The notes under the pieces are model-generated. The model worked only from the letters and a program-made list of their open reading frames with translations, ran no database searches and had not been told where the DNA came from. Below, one piece after another: positions 54,241 to 63,117 of a stretch of DNA of 64,000 nt (the first letter of the stretch is position 1; each line of letters starts with the position of its first letter). The position numbers and the translations under genes were made by a program. The DNA lies in the NCBI GenBank assembly GCA_947571775.1, contig CANOZK010000001.1, positions 124,001-188,000 on the forward strand, read 5' to 3'. Origin of the DNA: an uncultured Lachnospiraceae bacterium (GTDB taxonomy: Bacteria > Bacillota > Clostridia > Lachnospirales > Lachnospiraceae).

Positions 54241-55420
54241 AAAGTTCTACCCCCCTGTATCTGGCTATGGCAGCCACGTCTTTGTCCCCGCGCCCGGATA
54301 AATTTATCACAAGAATCTGATCCTTTGCCATATCCGGCCCAATTTTTCTGGCATGTGCCACCGCGTGAGCGCTTTCCAGCGCTGGTATAATCCCCTCTGT
54401 CCTGGATAAGTACTCAAAGGCGGCCACGGCCTCTTCATCGGTCACCGGAACGTAAGAAGCCCGGCCAGTCTTTGCCAAATTCGCATGCTCCGGCCCGATG
54501 CCTGGATAATCCAGCCCGGCGGACAGAGAATACACTGGGGTGATCTGCCCGTCTTTGTTCTGGCAAAACAGGGATTTCATCCCATGGAAAATACCCGTGC
54601 TTCCTTTTGCAATCGTAGCGGCGTGTTTTTCCGTATCCACGCCCAGGCCGGCGGCCTCGCAGCCGATCAATTTTACAGAAGTCTCCGGGATAAATTCATA
54701 AAACGCTCCCATGGCGTTGCTTCCGCCGCCTACGCAGGCCAACACCGCATCCGGCAGACGGCCTTCTAACCCCATAAGCTGCTCCTTAATTTCTTTTCCG
54801 ATAACCTTCTGGAAATCCCGAACCATCATCGGGAACGGGTGCGGCCCCATAACGGAGCCAAGCACATATAGAGTATCGTCCACCCGGCGGCTCCACTCGC
54901 GCATTGTTTCATTGACCGCATCTTTTAAGGTCATTGTCCCGCTGGTCACTGGATGCACCTTTGCTCCCAAAAGTTCCATACGGAAGACGTTTAACGCCTG
55001 ACGGTCGGTGTCCTCTTTTCCCATAAAGATTTCACATTCCATGTTCATCAAAGCCGCTGCCGTGGCTGTGGCCACTCCATGCTGACCGGCTCCGGTTTCC
55101 GCAATGACGCGGGTTTTGCCCATTTTCTTTGCCAGCAGCACCTGTCCCAGCACGTTGTTGATTTTGTGGGAACCGGTGTGATTGAGATCTTCCCTTTTGA
55201 GATAAATCTTTGCGCCGCCCAGATCTTTCGTCATTTTTTCTGCATAGTACAGAAGAGACGGCCTCCCCGCATAGTTTTTCATCAGATCATCAAGTTCTGC
55301 CTGAAACTGCGGATCCGCTTTGTATTTCTCATAAGCCGCTTCCACCTCATGGACGGCTGTCATCAGGGTTTCCGGCACGTACTGTCCGCCGAATACGCCA
55401 AATTTTCCATTTTCCATCAT
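54233..55420 (-). CDS. trpB: Tryptophan synthase beta chain
   Basis: PLP enzyme of 395 residues that joins indole and serine to tryptophan. PLP lysine in [24 protein letters not shown], and the phosphate-binding [10 protein letters not shown] loop are present; it is of the standard (type 1) TrpB class. Two adjacent ATGs exist at the start. Third to last gene of the trp operon. Confidence 0.97.
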   Translation of the reverse strand: MMENGKFGVFGGQYVPETLMTAVHEVEAAYEKYKADPQFQAELDDLMKNYAGRPSLLYYAEKMTKDLGGAKIYLKREDLNHTGSHKINNVLGQVLLAKKMGKTRVIAETGAGQHGVATATAAALMNMECEIFMGKEDTDRQALNVFRMELLGAKVHPVTSGTMTLKDAVNETMREWSRRVDDTLYVLGSVMGPHPFPMMVRDFQKVIGKEIKEQLMGLEGRLPDAVLACVGGGSNAMGAFYEFIPETSVKLIGCEAAGLGVDTEKHAATIAKGSTGIFHGMKSLFCQNKDGQITPVYSLSAGLDYPGIGPEHANLAKTGRASYVPVTDEEAVAAFEYLSRTEGIIPALESAHAVAHARKIGPDMAKDQILVINLSGRGDKDVAAIARYRGVELYE

Positions 55421-55429
55421 ATATTCCTT

Positions 55430-56035
55430 TCATCTTCTCACGCGTTCTATAAACGCCTGGATTTTCTTGGGATCTTTCCTGCCCTCTGTCTCCACCCCGC
55501 TGCTCACATCCACGCCGAACGGGTGGTATTTCTCGAGCTTTTCCCCTATGTTTCCCGGATCTAGCCCTCCGGCCAGAAACCAGGGCTTGGAAAGAGGCGG
55601 GACGAGCTTTGTGTCAAAACTTTTACCGCCGCCCCCGTACTGGCCGGGGATGTAGGTGTCCAAAAGCAGATAATCGCACTTCTGCTTCTGGGCCTCTAAA
55701 ATCTGCCGCGCGCTCTGCACCCGCACGGCCCGGATAATTGGGATATCTGTACTAGACGCCAGCCGTCTCAGATAATCCCCGTCCTCGTCGCCGTGAAGCT
55801 GAATCAGATCCAGGATTCCGCGATTGCAGAGCTGGACAATCGTCTCGATCTTCTCATTGACGAAAACGCCCACCGTCTGGATGCGGGGATTTAGAGCTTT
55901 TCGCATCTCTTTTACCTGCTCGGAACTCACCTGCCGCCGGCTTTCGGCAAATACAAAGCCGACATAATCGGGAAGACAGGCGTTGACATAGGAAACGTCC
56001 TGCATCTGGCACAGGCCACAGATTTTTACTTTCAT
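55430..56035 (-). CDS. trpF: Phosphoribosylanthranilate isomerase
   Basis: 201-residue (beta-alpha)8 isomerase; KICGLCQMQD holds the catalytic Cys (KICG), and DYVGFVFA, QLHGDED and LAGGLDPGN follow in order. Overlaps trpC by four bases (ATGA). Confidence 0.95.
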   Translation of the reverse strand: MKVKICGLCQMQDVSYVNACLPDYVGFVFAESRRQVSSEQVKEMRKALNPRIQTVGVFVNEKIETIVQLCNRGILDLIQLHGDEDGDYLRRLASSTDIPIIRAVRVQSARQILEAQKQKCDYLLLDTYIPGQYGGGGKSFDTKLVPPLSKPWFLAGGLDPGNIGEKLEKYHPFGVDVSSGVETEGRKDPKKIQAFIERVRR

Positions 56036-56817
56036 GATGTTCGCCCCCCAAGTTTATCCAACATGGCTTTTTTATCCGGGCTTCGCATCAGCGTTTCGCC
56101 GACGAGCACGGCGTTGACCTTCGCCTTCTCCAAACGTTCGATGTCCTGTCGGCTCTGGATGCCGCTTTCCGCCACAAAAGCTATGCGATCCGGCGCATTT
56201 CCTCGCAGGCGGATGCTGTTTTGGATGTCTACGGTAAAATCTTTCAGATTCCGATTATTGACGCCGATGATCCGTGCCCCGGCTTCCACCGCCTGTTTGA
56301 CTTCCCGCTCATCGTGGGCTTCCACCAGAGCCGACAGTCCCAATTTATTACAGATCTGGATAAATTCCCGCAAAACGGATGCGTCCAAAATGGCGCAGAT
56401 CAAGAGCACCGCGTCCGCGCCCAGGATTTTCGCCTGGTAAATCTGATAGGCGTCTATGGTAAAATCCTTGCGCAGCAGAGGAATCCTGACTGCCTCCCGT
56501 ATTTCCTGCAAATACTGAGGCGAACCCTGGAAAAATTCCGGCTCTGTCAAAACGGAAATCGCCCCGGCCCCGGCCTGCTCGTATGCACGGGCAATATCCA
56601 GATAGGGAAATTCCTGAGCGATGACCCCTTTGGACGGCGATGCTTTCTTGACCTCGCAGATAAAAGAAATCCCGTCTGTCTGGAGCATTTTTTCAAAAGG
56701 AAATTCCGTCTGGGTATCCAGGGACAATGCCTGAGATTTGATTTCCTCCAAGCTGTGCCGCGCTTTCTCCCGTTCTACCCGTTTTTTGGTTGATTCTACG
56801 ATTTTATCCAAGATCAT
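56032..56817 (-). CDS. trpC: Indole-3-glycerol phosphate synthase
   Basis: 261-residue (beta-alpha)8 enzyme making indole-3-glycerol phosphate from CdRP. FICEVKKASPSKG carries the catalytic Lys; LLRKDFTID, AVLLICAILD, GVNNRNLKDF and VAESGIQS follow. Four-base overlap with trpD. Confidence 0.97.
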   Translation of the reverse strand: MILDKIVESTKKRVEREKARHSLEEIKSQALSLDTQTEFPFEKMLQTDGISFICEVKKASPSKGVIAQEFPYLDIARAYEQAGAGAISVLTEPEFFQGSPQYLQEIREAVRIPLLRKDFTIDAYQIYQAKILGADAVLLICAILDASVLREFIQICNKLGLSALVEAHDEREVKQAVEAGARIIGVNNRNLKDFTVDIQNSIRLRGNAPDRIAFVAESGIQSRQDIERLEKAKVNAVLVGETLMRSPDKKAMLDKLGGRTS

Positions 56818-57836
56818 GGCTGTTTCCCATCCTGTGTCAATTTGATAAATTCTTGCAGCTTCTCATAAGCTTTGCCGCTGTCGATCAGCTCTGCCGCTAG
56901 ATTAATGCCGTCCTGTATGGAGATGCCGTCCTTTCCTAGATATAGACTCATGCCCGCGTTCATTAACACAATGTCCCGTTTTGGCCCGGTTTCTTTTCGG
57001 GTGAGCACGTTTTTGGTGATAGCCGCGTTTTCCTCTGGGTCACCCCCCACCAGTTCTTCCAGGGAGCAGCGGCGCAGGCCAAACTGCTCCGGCGTGATGG
57101 TATAAGATCGGATTTCTTTGTGGCGGATTTCATAAACGAAAGTTTCCCCGGTCAGTGTGATTTCGTCCAGGCCGTCCTCCCCGCAGACTGCCACGCCGCG
57201 CACAACGCCCAGATTGGACAGAACTTTCGCCAGCGGCCCGGCCAGTTTTTTATCATATACGCCTAAAAGTTGCATACTGGCGGCGGCCGGATTGGACAGA
57301 GGGCCTAAAATATTGAATACCGTCCGCACGCTCAGCTCTTTGCGCACTGGGGCCGCATATTTCATGGAAGAATGATAAACCGGAGCGAACAGAAAGCACA
57401 CGTCACAGGCCGCCAGAATCTTCTCATTCTCCTCTGCGTTTAGATTAAGATTCGCACCCAGCCGTTCCAGTACGTCGGCGGCGCCGCTTTTGCTGGAAAC
57501 GCTTCGGTTCCCATGTTTCGCCACTGGGACTCCTCCTGCCGCCACCACAAAGGCCGAGGTTGTGGAGATATTAAATGTCCCCGTTTCATCGCCGCCGGTG
57601 CCCACAATGTCAATCACATCTCTTTTCGGCTCAATTTTCACACCCTTTTCCCGCATCACCTGGGCAAAAGCTGTGATTTCATCAATGGTTTCCCCCTGCA
57701 TCCGCAGTGCGGTCAAAAATCCCCCCATCTGCGCCTGGGTAGCCTCCCCGGTCATCATCTCTTCCATAACCTGGCTTGCCTGTTCAAAAGTCAAATCTTT
57801 TCCGTTTACCAGTTGATAAATGGCTTCCTGGATCAT
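56814..57836 (-). CDS. trpD: Anthranilate phosphoribosyltransferase
   Basis: 340-residue transferase that adds phosphoribose to anthranilate. The glycine-rich VDIVGTGGDETGTFNISTTSA site and GNRSVSSKSGAADVLE are typical. Overlaps trpG by four bases. It is a separate gene, not fused to trpG. Confidence 0.97.
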   Translation of the reverse strand: MIQEAIYQLVNGKDLTFEQASQVMEEMMTGEATQAQMGGFLTALRMQGETIDEITAFAQVMREKGVKIEPKRDVIDIVGTGGDETGTFNISTTSAFVVAAGGVPVAKHGNRSVSSKSGAADVLERLGANLNLNAEENEKILAACDVCFLFAPVYHSSMKYAAPVRKELSVRTVFNILGPLSNPAAASMQLLGVYDKKLAGPLAKVLSNLGVVRGVAVCGEDGLDEITLTGETFVYEIRHKEIRSYTITPEQFGLRRCSLEELVGGDPEENAAITKNVLTRKETGPKRDIVLMNAGMSLYLGKDGISIQDGINLAAELIDSGKAYEKLQEFIKLTQDGKQP

Positions 57837-58438
57837 AGCAATTCCTCCTTATACTCAGATATGTCATTGGGTCTTATTTTCAGAAAATTTCGCAAAATGC
57901 TATATCCCAGCGGGGTCAAGATGGATTCTGGATGAAACTGGAGTCCGTAGATCGGGTATTCCCGATGGGCGACCGCCATAACCTCCCCGTTTTCCGCTGT
58001 GGCCGTTACCTGCAAGCAGTCTGGGATGCTCTCCTCTTTGGCCACTAAGGAATGATAGCGAGCCGCCTCAATTCTGCTGGGAAGCCCCTCAAAAATGGGG
58101 CAGTCTGATTTTATTTTTATCAGACTTTGTTTTCCGTGCATAAGCTGCTGGGCCGGGGCGATGACCGCCCCGTAAGTTTCGCAAATGGCCTGATGACCCA
58201 GGCATACTCCCAGCAGTGGGATTTCCCCGGCCAGGACTTTCACCGCCTCCTCGCAGACCCCGGCTTTCGCCGGATAGCCCGGCCCCGGTGAGAGTACGAT
58301 GTGGCTGGGGTGCAGCCCGCGGATTTCCTCCACGGTGAGGGCGTCGTTGCGGATGACCCGAATCTCTGAGTTGAGGCTTCCGAACATCTGCACCAGATTA
58401 TAAGAAAAGCTGTCGTAATTATCAATCAAAAGCAGCAT
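57833..58438 (-). CDS. trpG: Anthranilate synthase glutaminase component
   Basis: 201-residue class I glutamine amidotransferase. Catalytic triad is Cys in LGVCLGHQAI and His/Glu in LQFHPES. The N-terminus has LIDNYDSFSYN as usual. Overlaps trpE by 13 bases. May also serve folate synthesis, since no separate pabA is visible. Confidence 0.96.
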   Translation of the reverse strand: MLLLIDNYDSFSYNLVQMFGSLNSEIRVIRNDALTVEEIRGLHPSHIVLSPGPGYPAKAGVCEEAVKVLAGEIPLLGVCLGHQAICETYGAVIAPAQQLMHGKQSLIKIKSDCPIFEGLPSRIEAARYHSLVAKEESIPDCLQVTATAENGEVMAVAHREYPIYGLQFHPESILTPLGYSILRNFLKIRPNDISEYKEELL

Positions 58439-59895
58439 GTCTCTTCCACCTCCTGCGCGCGTTCCACAGCGTTCATTACTGCCATCGCCTTATTTGCCGA
58501 TTCCTCATATTCCCGTTCCGGCACGCTGTCCGCCACGATTCCTCCGCCGGCCTGCACATAGACCATTCCGTCTTTTTTTACCGCCATACGGATTGCGATG
58601 CAGGTATCCAGGTTCCCGGTGAAATCCAGATAACCCAAAGCCCCTCCGTAAATTCCCCTCTCTTCCCCTTCCAGCTCTTCGATGATTTCACAGGCCCGAA
58701 TCTTCGGCGCGCCGGATAAAGTCCCCGCCGGAAGCACTGCGTCTACCGCGTCCAGCCCGTCGCATTCCGGCCGGATGTTGCCCTCCACTTGAGAACAGAT
58801 GTGCATAATCCGGGAATAGCGGTGAATCATCTGGTATTCCGTCACCTGTACGCTGTTAAACGCAGAGATTTTCCCCAGGTCATTCCGGCCTAAATCCACC
58901 AGCATGTTGTGTTCGGCCAGCTCCTTTTCATCCTGAAGCAGATCTCGCTCCAATGCCTGGTCCTCCTGGGGCGTCTTTCCCCGTGGCCGGGAGCCTGCCA
59001 CTGGAAACGTGGCCAGCCGGCCCTGATCCAACCGGACCAGCGTCTCCGGGGAGGTGCTCATAATCTCCTCCCCCGCAATGTTCATATATACCATATAGGG
59101 AGAAGGGTTGAGCGTCCGCAGTACCCGGTAAGCATTGAAAAGGCTTCCCTGGTAAGGGCTTTGAAACCGCCTGGAAATTACAGCCTGGAAAATGTCCCCG
59201 GCACGGATATACTCCTTGGTTTTCTCGATCTTCTGGCAATATTCTTCCTTGGACACGTTGCAGGTAAAATGCACTTTTTCCCGCACGACTTTTTCTTCCG
59301 TCAGATCCGGTTTTCGGATCATAGCGGCCATCGCCTCCAGCTCCGCGGCAGCCTTCCCATAATTTTCCATGACTTTATCCGTCTTCATATTGGCAATCAG
59401 ACAGATTTTTTGTTTCAGATGGTCATAAGCGATCACCTTGTCAAACAACATCAGGTCAAAATCGTGGAAGGCGCCCTTTTGAATCTGCAAAACCGGCTCT
59501 ACATAGCCAATCATAGCATAGGCAAAATACCCCACAAACCCTCCAGCAAACGGGGGAAAACCTTCAATCCTGGGAGCTGTGTATTTTTTTAAAATGTCCC
59601 GCAGCACTTGCATGGGCTGACGGGTCTGGAGCGTGTGCGCTTCGTCTCCCTCTTCTATGGTGACCTCTCCGTCCTGGCAGTACACCCGCATCACCGGATC
59701 ATAGCCCAGGAAGGAATAGCGCCCCCATTTCTCGCCCCCTTCCACGCTCTCCAGCAGATAATAATATGGACTCTGCCGGGATATCTTCTTGAGCAGTCCG
59801 ATCGGGGTAATGATATCTGCATAAATCTCTTTGCATATCGGAACCACGTCATAATCTTTTACATACTCCATAATCTTTTCACACGAAGGCTGCAT
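58426..59895 (-). CDS. trpE: Anthranilate synthase component I
   Basis: 489-residue chorismate-using enzyme, first step of tryptophan synthesis. The C-terminal chorismate-binding core has MSTSPETLV, FPVAGSRPRGKT, LVDLGRNDLG and GAPKIRACEII. The start at 59895 with AAAGGAG is used; the longer frame to 60030 runs through the leader terminator and T-box, so is not coding. It is the first gene of trpEGDCFBA, under T-box control. Confidence 0.96.
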   Translation of the reverse strand: MQPSCEKIMEYVKDYDVVPICKEIYADIITPIGLLKKISRQSPYYYLLESVEGGEKWGRYSFLGYDPVMRVYCQDGEVTIEEGDEAHTLQTRQPMQVLRDILKKYTAPRIEGFPPFAGGFVGYFAYAMIGYVEPVLQIQKGAFHDFDLMLFDKVIAYDHLKQKICLIANMKTDKVMENYGKAAAELEAMAAMIRKPDLTEEKVVREKVHFTCNVSKEEYCQKIEKTKEYIRAGDIFQAVISRRFQSPYQGSLFNAYRVLRTLNPSPYMVYMNIAGEEIMSTSPETLVRLDQGRLATFPVAGSRPRGKTPQEDQALERDLLQDEKELAEHNMLVDLGRNDLGKISAFNSVQVTEYQMIHRYSRIMHICSQVEGNIRPECDGLDAVDAVLPAGTLSGAPKIRACEIIEELEGEERGIYGGALGYLDFTGNLDTCIAIRMAVKKDGMVYVQAGGGIVADSVPEREYEESANKAMAVMNAVERAQEVEETCCF

Positions 59896-59923
59896 TACAT
59901 ACTCCTTTCTGAAAAGGTACAAA

Positions 59924-60238
59924 AAAACGGCCTTTCGTCCCCACTTATACAGGGACAAAAGCCGTACTCTATGCTTATACGATACGCTTCTGCGGTACCA
60001 CCCAGTTTGACCTGGTTCTTCCAGGTCCACTCAAATCTATGTACTAACATACATACCTGCTTGATAACGGATCAGGTTTCCGTCAGCGCCTACTGCCATA
60101 ACTTTGTATGATTTCGGACTGCCCTCACAAGTCCATTCGTCTGCACTTCCATGACTGCCTTTCCACCCGCCGGCAGCTCTCTGACATATCCGCAGCAGCT
60201 TACTACTCTTGCTCATAGGTTTGATTTTCTTATTTATG
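59924..60238 (-). promoter_or_regulatory. T-box leader of the trp operon
   Basis: Minus strand T-box sequence TGGGTGGTACCGC (60004-59992), followed by a terminator hairpin (ACGGCTTTTGTCCC paired with GGGACGAAAGGCCGT, 59965-59927) and a T run. A TGG triplet at 60135-60133, in a GAATGGACT context, is a plausible tryptophan specifier. Uncharged tRNA-Trp would allow read-through to trpE. The region 60239-60481 beyond the promoter shows no gene. Confidence 0.9.
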
Positions 60239-60244
60239 GAAGTT

Positions 60245-60273
60245 AGTATACACCCAAAAATTTTTTTTGTCAA
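60245..60273 (-). promoter_or_regulatory. Sigma-A promoter of the trp operon
   Basis: Minus strand perfect TTGACA (60273-60268), a 17-base spacer, and TATACT (60250-60245). Transcription would start near 60238. Confidence 0.88.
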
Positions 60274-60481
60274 ATCTTTTTCCCAAAAAATTTTATCTCA
60301 AAGGAAACCAGCTGCTTTGTGTTAAAAGCAACGGGTGGAAACCTTGCGGATTTCCCTCGAATTCCTTTAAAACGCTTCCCTTCAAAGGAACGCATTTCAC
60401 AGCTTTTTATACTTTTTTGCGTGGGCGCTACGAAAATCCATTCTGATTTAGAAGAAGGAATGGATAAACAGCCGCACAGCA

Positions 60482-60673
60482 TCAGGACTTTGCAGGAAGG
60501 ACTTCCCGCACATTCTTTTCTACCAGCCTTCTGGGCACCATGACCTGGTGCTGGCAGCCCATACACTTCAGTCGAAAATCCGCTCCTACCCGCAAAACCT
60601 CCCACTGACTGCTACCGCAGGGGTGTTTTTTTTTCAGACGTATGACATCGCCCACTGCAAATCTATCTGCCAT
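60482..60673 (-). CDS. DUF951 domain-containing protein
   Basis: Small 63-residue protein of the DUF951 family, found in most Firmicutes. Characteristic stretches are RLKKKHPCGSSQWEV, GADFRLKC and CMGCQHQVMVPRRLVEK; conserved Cys/His may bind zinc. Role unknown. It lies 21 bases after the sirtuin gene on the same strand. Confidence 0.88.
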   Translation of the reverse strand: MADRFAVGDVIRLKKKHPCGSSQWEVLRVGADFRLKCMGCQHQVMVPRRLVEKNVREVLPAKS

Positions 60674-60694
60674 TTTACAAGCTCCTTCTTAAAA

Positions 60695-61420
60695 TTATAT
60701 GTGGATCTGGGAAAAGACTTCCCCGATTGGCAGCGAGATAACCAAATCCGCCTGGCGGTCTCTAGGCGTCGGCGCTTTGTTGATAACCACCAGTTTTTCT
60801 CCCTGGAAGTAGTCAATCAAGCTGGCCGCCGGGTATACGGCTAGGGAGGTACCGCCGATGATCAATACCTGGGCGTCGGAGATGGCCTGCACGGATCGCC
60901 TGATGGTGCTATTGTCCAAACCCTCTTCATAGAGAACCACATCGGGCTTTAAAATTCCCTGACACGCTTCGCATTTCGGCACGCCCTGGCTGTTTTTCAT
61001 ATAGGCGAAATCATAAGATTTTCCACATTTCATACAGTGGTTGCGGTACACGGATCCGTGCAGCTCCAGAACATTTTTGCTGCCTGCCATCTGATGCAGA
61101 TTATCAATGTTCTGCGTAATGACTGCCCTTAATTTTCCCGCCTGTTCCAGTTGGGCCAGCTTCTGGTGAGCGGCGTTGGGTTTCGCCGTGTCGCAGAGCA
61201 TTTTCGCCTGGTAAAAACGGTAAAACTCCTCTGGCTTTTCCATAAAAAAGGTATGGCTGAGGATCGTCTCCGGCGGATAATCATACTGCTGGTTATACAA
61301 TCCGTCTACGCTGCGGAAATCCGGGATGCCGCTCTCTGTGGACACGCCCGCTCCCCCAAAAAACACAAGATTTTCATACTGGTCAATGATTTTCTGTAAT
61401 TCTCCTATTTCTGGCGCCAT
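60695..61420 (-). CDS. cobB: NAD-dependent protein deacylase (sirtuin)
   Basis: Sirtuin of 241 residues that removes acyl groups from lysines using NAD. FFGGAGVSTESGIPDFRS, ITQNIDNLH and the catalytic His in ELHGSVYRN are present, and four zinc Cys lie in CMKCGKS and CEAC. C-terminal NAD block ILIIGGTSLAVYPA. It is probably co-transcribed with the DUF951 gene. Substrates are unknown. Confidence 0.94.
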   Translation of the reverse strand: MAPEIGELQKIIDQYENLVFFGGAGVSTESGIPDFRSVDGLYNQQYDYPPETILSHTFFMEKPEEFYRFYQAKMLCDTAKPNAAHQKLAQLEQAGKLRAVITQNIDNLHQMAGSKNVLELHGSVYRNHCMKCGKSYDFAYMKNSQGVPKCEACQGILKPDVVLYEEGLDNSTIRRSVQAISDAQVLIIGGTSLAVYPAASLIDYFQGEKLVVINKAPTPRDRQADLVISLPIGEVFSQIHI

Positions 61421-61455
61421 ATTTTTTCAAATCCTCTCTATTTCTAAGTTACGCT

Positions 61456-62196
61456 CTAAACCGTTACATCCAGGGAAACACATTCCGCGGATACCGCCGC
61501 TGCGTCTATGGAACCCGCCGTATCTACGGATGGCAGAGACGGTGCTGTTGTGCCTGCCGTGGGTAGGAAAGTATTGGCGGCCGCGGCATTTTGGCTGTCC
61601 TTAGCCGTTTCTTTTAACGCATAATTGCGTTCGTCCCTGCGCCGCTTCGTCCGTCTGGTGCGCAGTTCATCTTGCAGATCCCGTGTCTCCTGTTCTTTCT
61701 TCCTCTCCTCCGCCCGTTTCTTTTGGTTTTCGAGCTGTTCTTCCTTGACTAAATGTTTCATCTTTGTGCGGACGCGTTTCAGCAGCCTTTCCATCCGCCG
61801 AACCATCTGGGCGATTTTCTTTTTATCCTCGCCTTCGCTCAATGCGCCGGCCATCCGCAGATTTGCCAGTGCGCGCATAGCTTTGGAAGAAACATTCTGC
61901 ACGTCAAATTTTGTTTCGCTGTTGGCCAACTCGGACGCAAGCTGCCCTACCTGGTCGTCGGGCATGGACGCCTTTATCTTACCGCCGTTCCCAGAAGCGC
62001 TTGCTGTCTGTTTTTGTGCAGCCCCCGCCGGGTTCGCCCAGGGGGTATGCTGCGTCGCTTTTTTTGCGTAAACTGGTATTGCTTCCTTGTCTCCCTGTTG
62101 CTGGTCAGCCGAGTCCACGCCTTTCTTGTTCTGCTGCTGGTCGGCTTTATAAACGCTTTTCTTGTCCTGCTGCCAGGTGCCTGCTGCAATCTTCAT
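61456..62196 (-). CDS. Hypothetical charged protein
   Basis: A 246-residue protein that I do not recognise. The N-terminal 80 residues repeat 'QQ-x-K' units (ADQQQNKKGVDSADQQQG). Residues about 100-200 are very rich in Lys, Arg and Glu and look like a long coiled-coil (KMKHLVKEEQLENQKKRAEE). The C-terminal 45 residues are Ala/Thr/Ser-rich. No signal peptide or membrane segment. The start at 62196 has AAAGGGGG upstream. It lies between the sirtuin and sortase genes. Confidence 0.65.
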   Translation of the reverse strand: MKIAAGTWQQDKKSVYKADQQQNKKGVDSADQQQGDKEAIPVYAKKATQHTPWANPAGAAQKQTASASGNGGKIKASMPDDQVGQLASELANSETKFDVQNVSSKAMRALANLRMAGALSEGEDKKKIAQMVRRMERLLKRVRTKMKHLVKEEQLENQKKRAEERKKEQETRDLQDELRTRRTKRRRDERNYALKETAKDSQNAAAANTFLPTAGTTAPSLPSVDTAGSIDAAAVSAECVSLDVTV

Positions 62197-62281
62197 GGAT
62201 ATCCCCCTTTGCATAAAATTATCATAAATTCTAACAAATTCCTATAATCCATATATCGGCCGACCTGGCAAAAAACTTTAA

Positions 62282-63061
62282 TCAATCCAATTGTATCCCC
62301 TGCACTACAAAGCGGGTGGAGCTGTCTCCGGTACAGGTAGACAACGTCATAACCTTGTCAAACTTCTTTGGCTCTGCCTGTGTGGCAATCTCGGAGTTGG
62401 CCTTCATCTGCTCCAGATACGCGGTGTATTCTTTGCCTGGTTTACTAAACAGCGTATAGGTAAGGCTGTTGACTTGCGCTGTATAGGCTGAAAAAATTTC
62501 ATATTTATAATTCTTCTCTGGGGTGAGCATCCAGAAATATGGACTGTTGGCATAGGCGTTTTCCGTGACAATCCGCTTGAGAATGCCGAACATGGAGCCG
62601 TCTTTCATATTATGTCCGTAAACAATGGTGTTGAGATCCTGGAAATCCCTGCTGTTTTCAAAGTCGATAAAGATGGTGCCCGCGAAGTTATATGTCTTCT
62701 GATAAGTCATATGCAGGTAATAATCGTTGTCTGTTCCCTGCACCACCGGATAGCTAATTCCCAGCGCTTCCACATAAAGCCAGCCCACCACATCCGAATT
62801 TTCCGCCAGCAAAGCGTCAAAATCCACGACAATGGGCGGTTCGTTTCCAGTGGTCCCCCCCTCAGTTCCTTCCTGCGGGCCGTTGGGATTGGGCTGTACG
62901 GCCATCTCTTCCAGACCTTTGTATTCATCCTTTGCCTGTTTATAGTCCATATAAATACCGTACAGCTTCCATCCGGCAAAAGCAAACACGCCAATAGCCG
63001 CCAGCAGGATAAGCGTCAGCAGATAATCCCCTGGCCCCTTTTTCTTCTTCTTTTTCGCCAT
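62282..63061 (-). CDS. srtB: Class B sortase
   Basis: Membrane transpeptidase of 259 residues. A basic N-terminus (MAKKKKKKGPG) and one membrane helix (about 13-35) precede the sortase domain. His in IVYGHNM, catalytic Cys in TLSTCTG and Arg in SSTRFVV are the active-site residues. It attaches surface proteins to the wall by a sorting motif; Clostridial SrtB enzymes use (S/N/P)PxTG-like motifs. The giant surface protein at 33.7-39.2 kb lacks an obvious one. Confidence 0.92.
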   Translation of the reverse strand: MAKKKKKKGPGDYLLTLILLAAIGVFAFAGWKLYGIYMDYKQAKDEYKGLEEMAVQPNPNGPQEGTEGGTTGNEPPIVVDFDALLAENSDVVGWLYVEALGISYPVVQGTDNDYYLHMTYQKTYNFAGTIFIDFENSRDFQDLNTIVYGHNMKDGSMFGILKRIVTENAYANSPYFWMLTPEKNYKYEIFSAYTAQVNSLTYTLFSKPGKEYTAYLEQMKANSEIATQAEPKKFDKVMTLSTCTGDSSTRFVVQGIQLD

Positions 63062-63117
63062 AGTTTCCTCCTATTTTTTGACGGACATGTCTGCTTATGC
63101 AGACATCATCACTGAGA

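Noticed and set aside
60037..60273. A 78-codon frame in the trp leader
   Set aside because: It lies within the T-box leader, whose stems and conserved T-box sequence explain the region.
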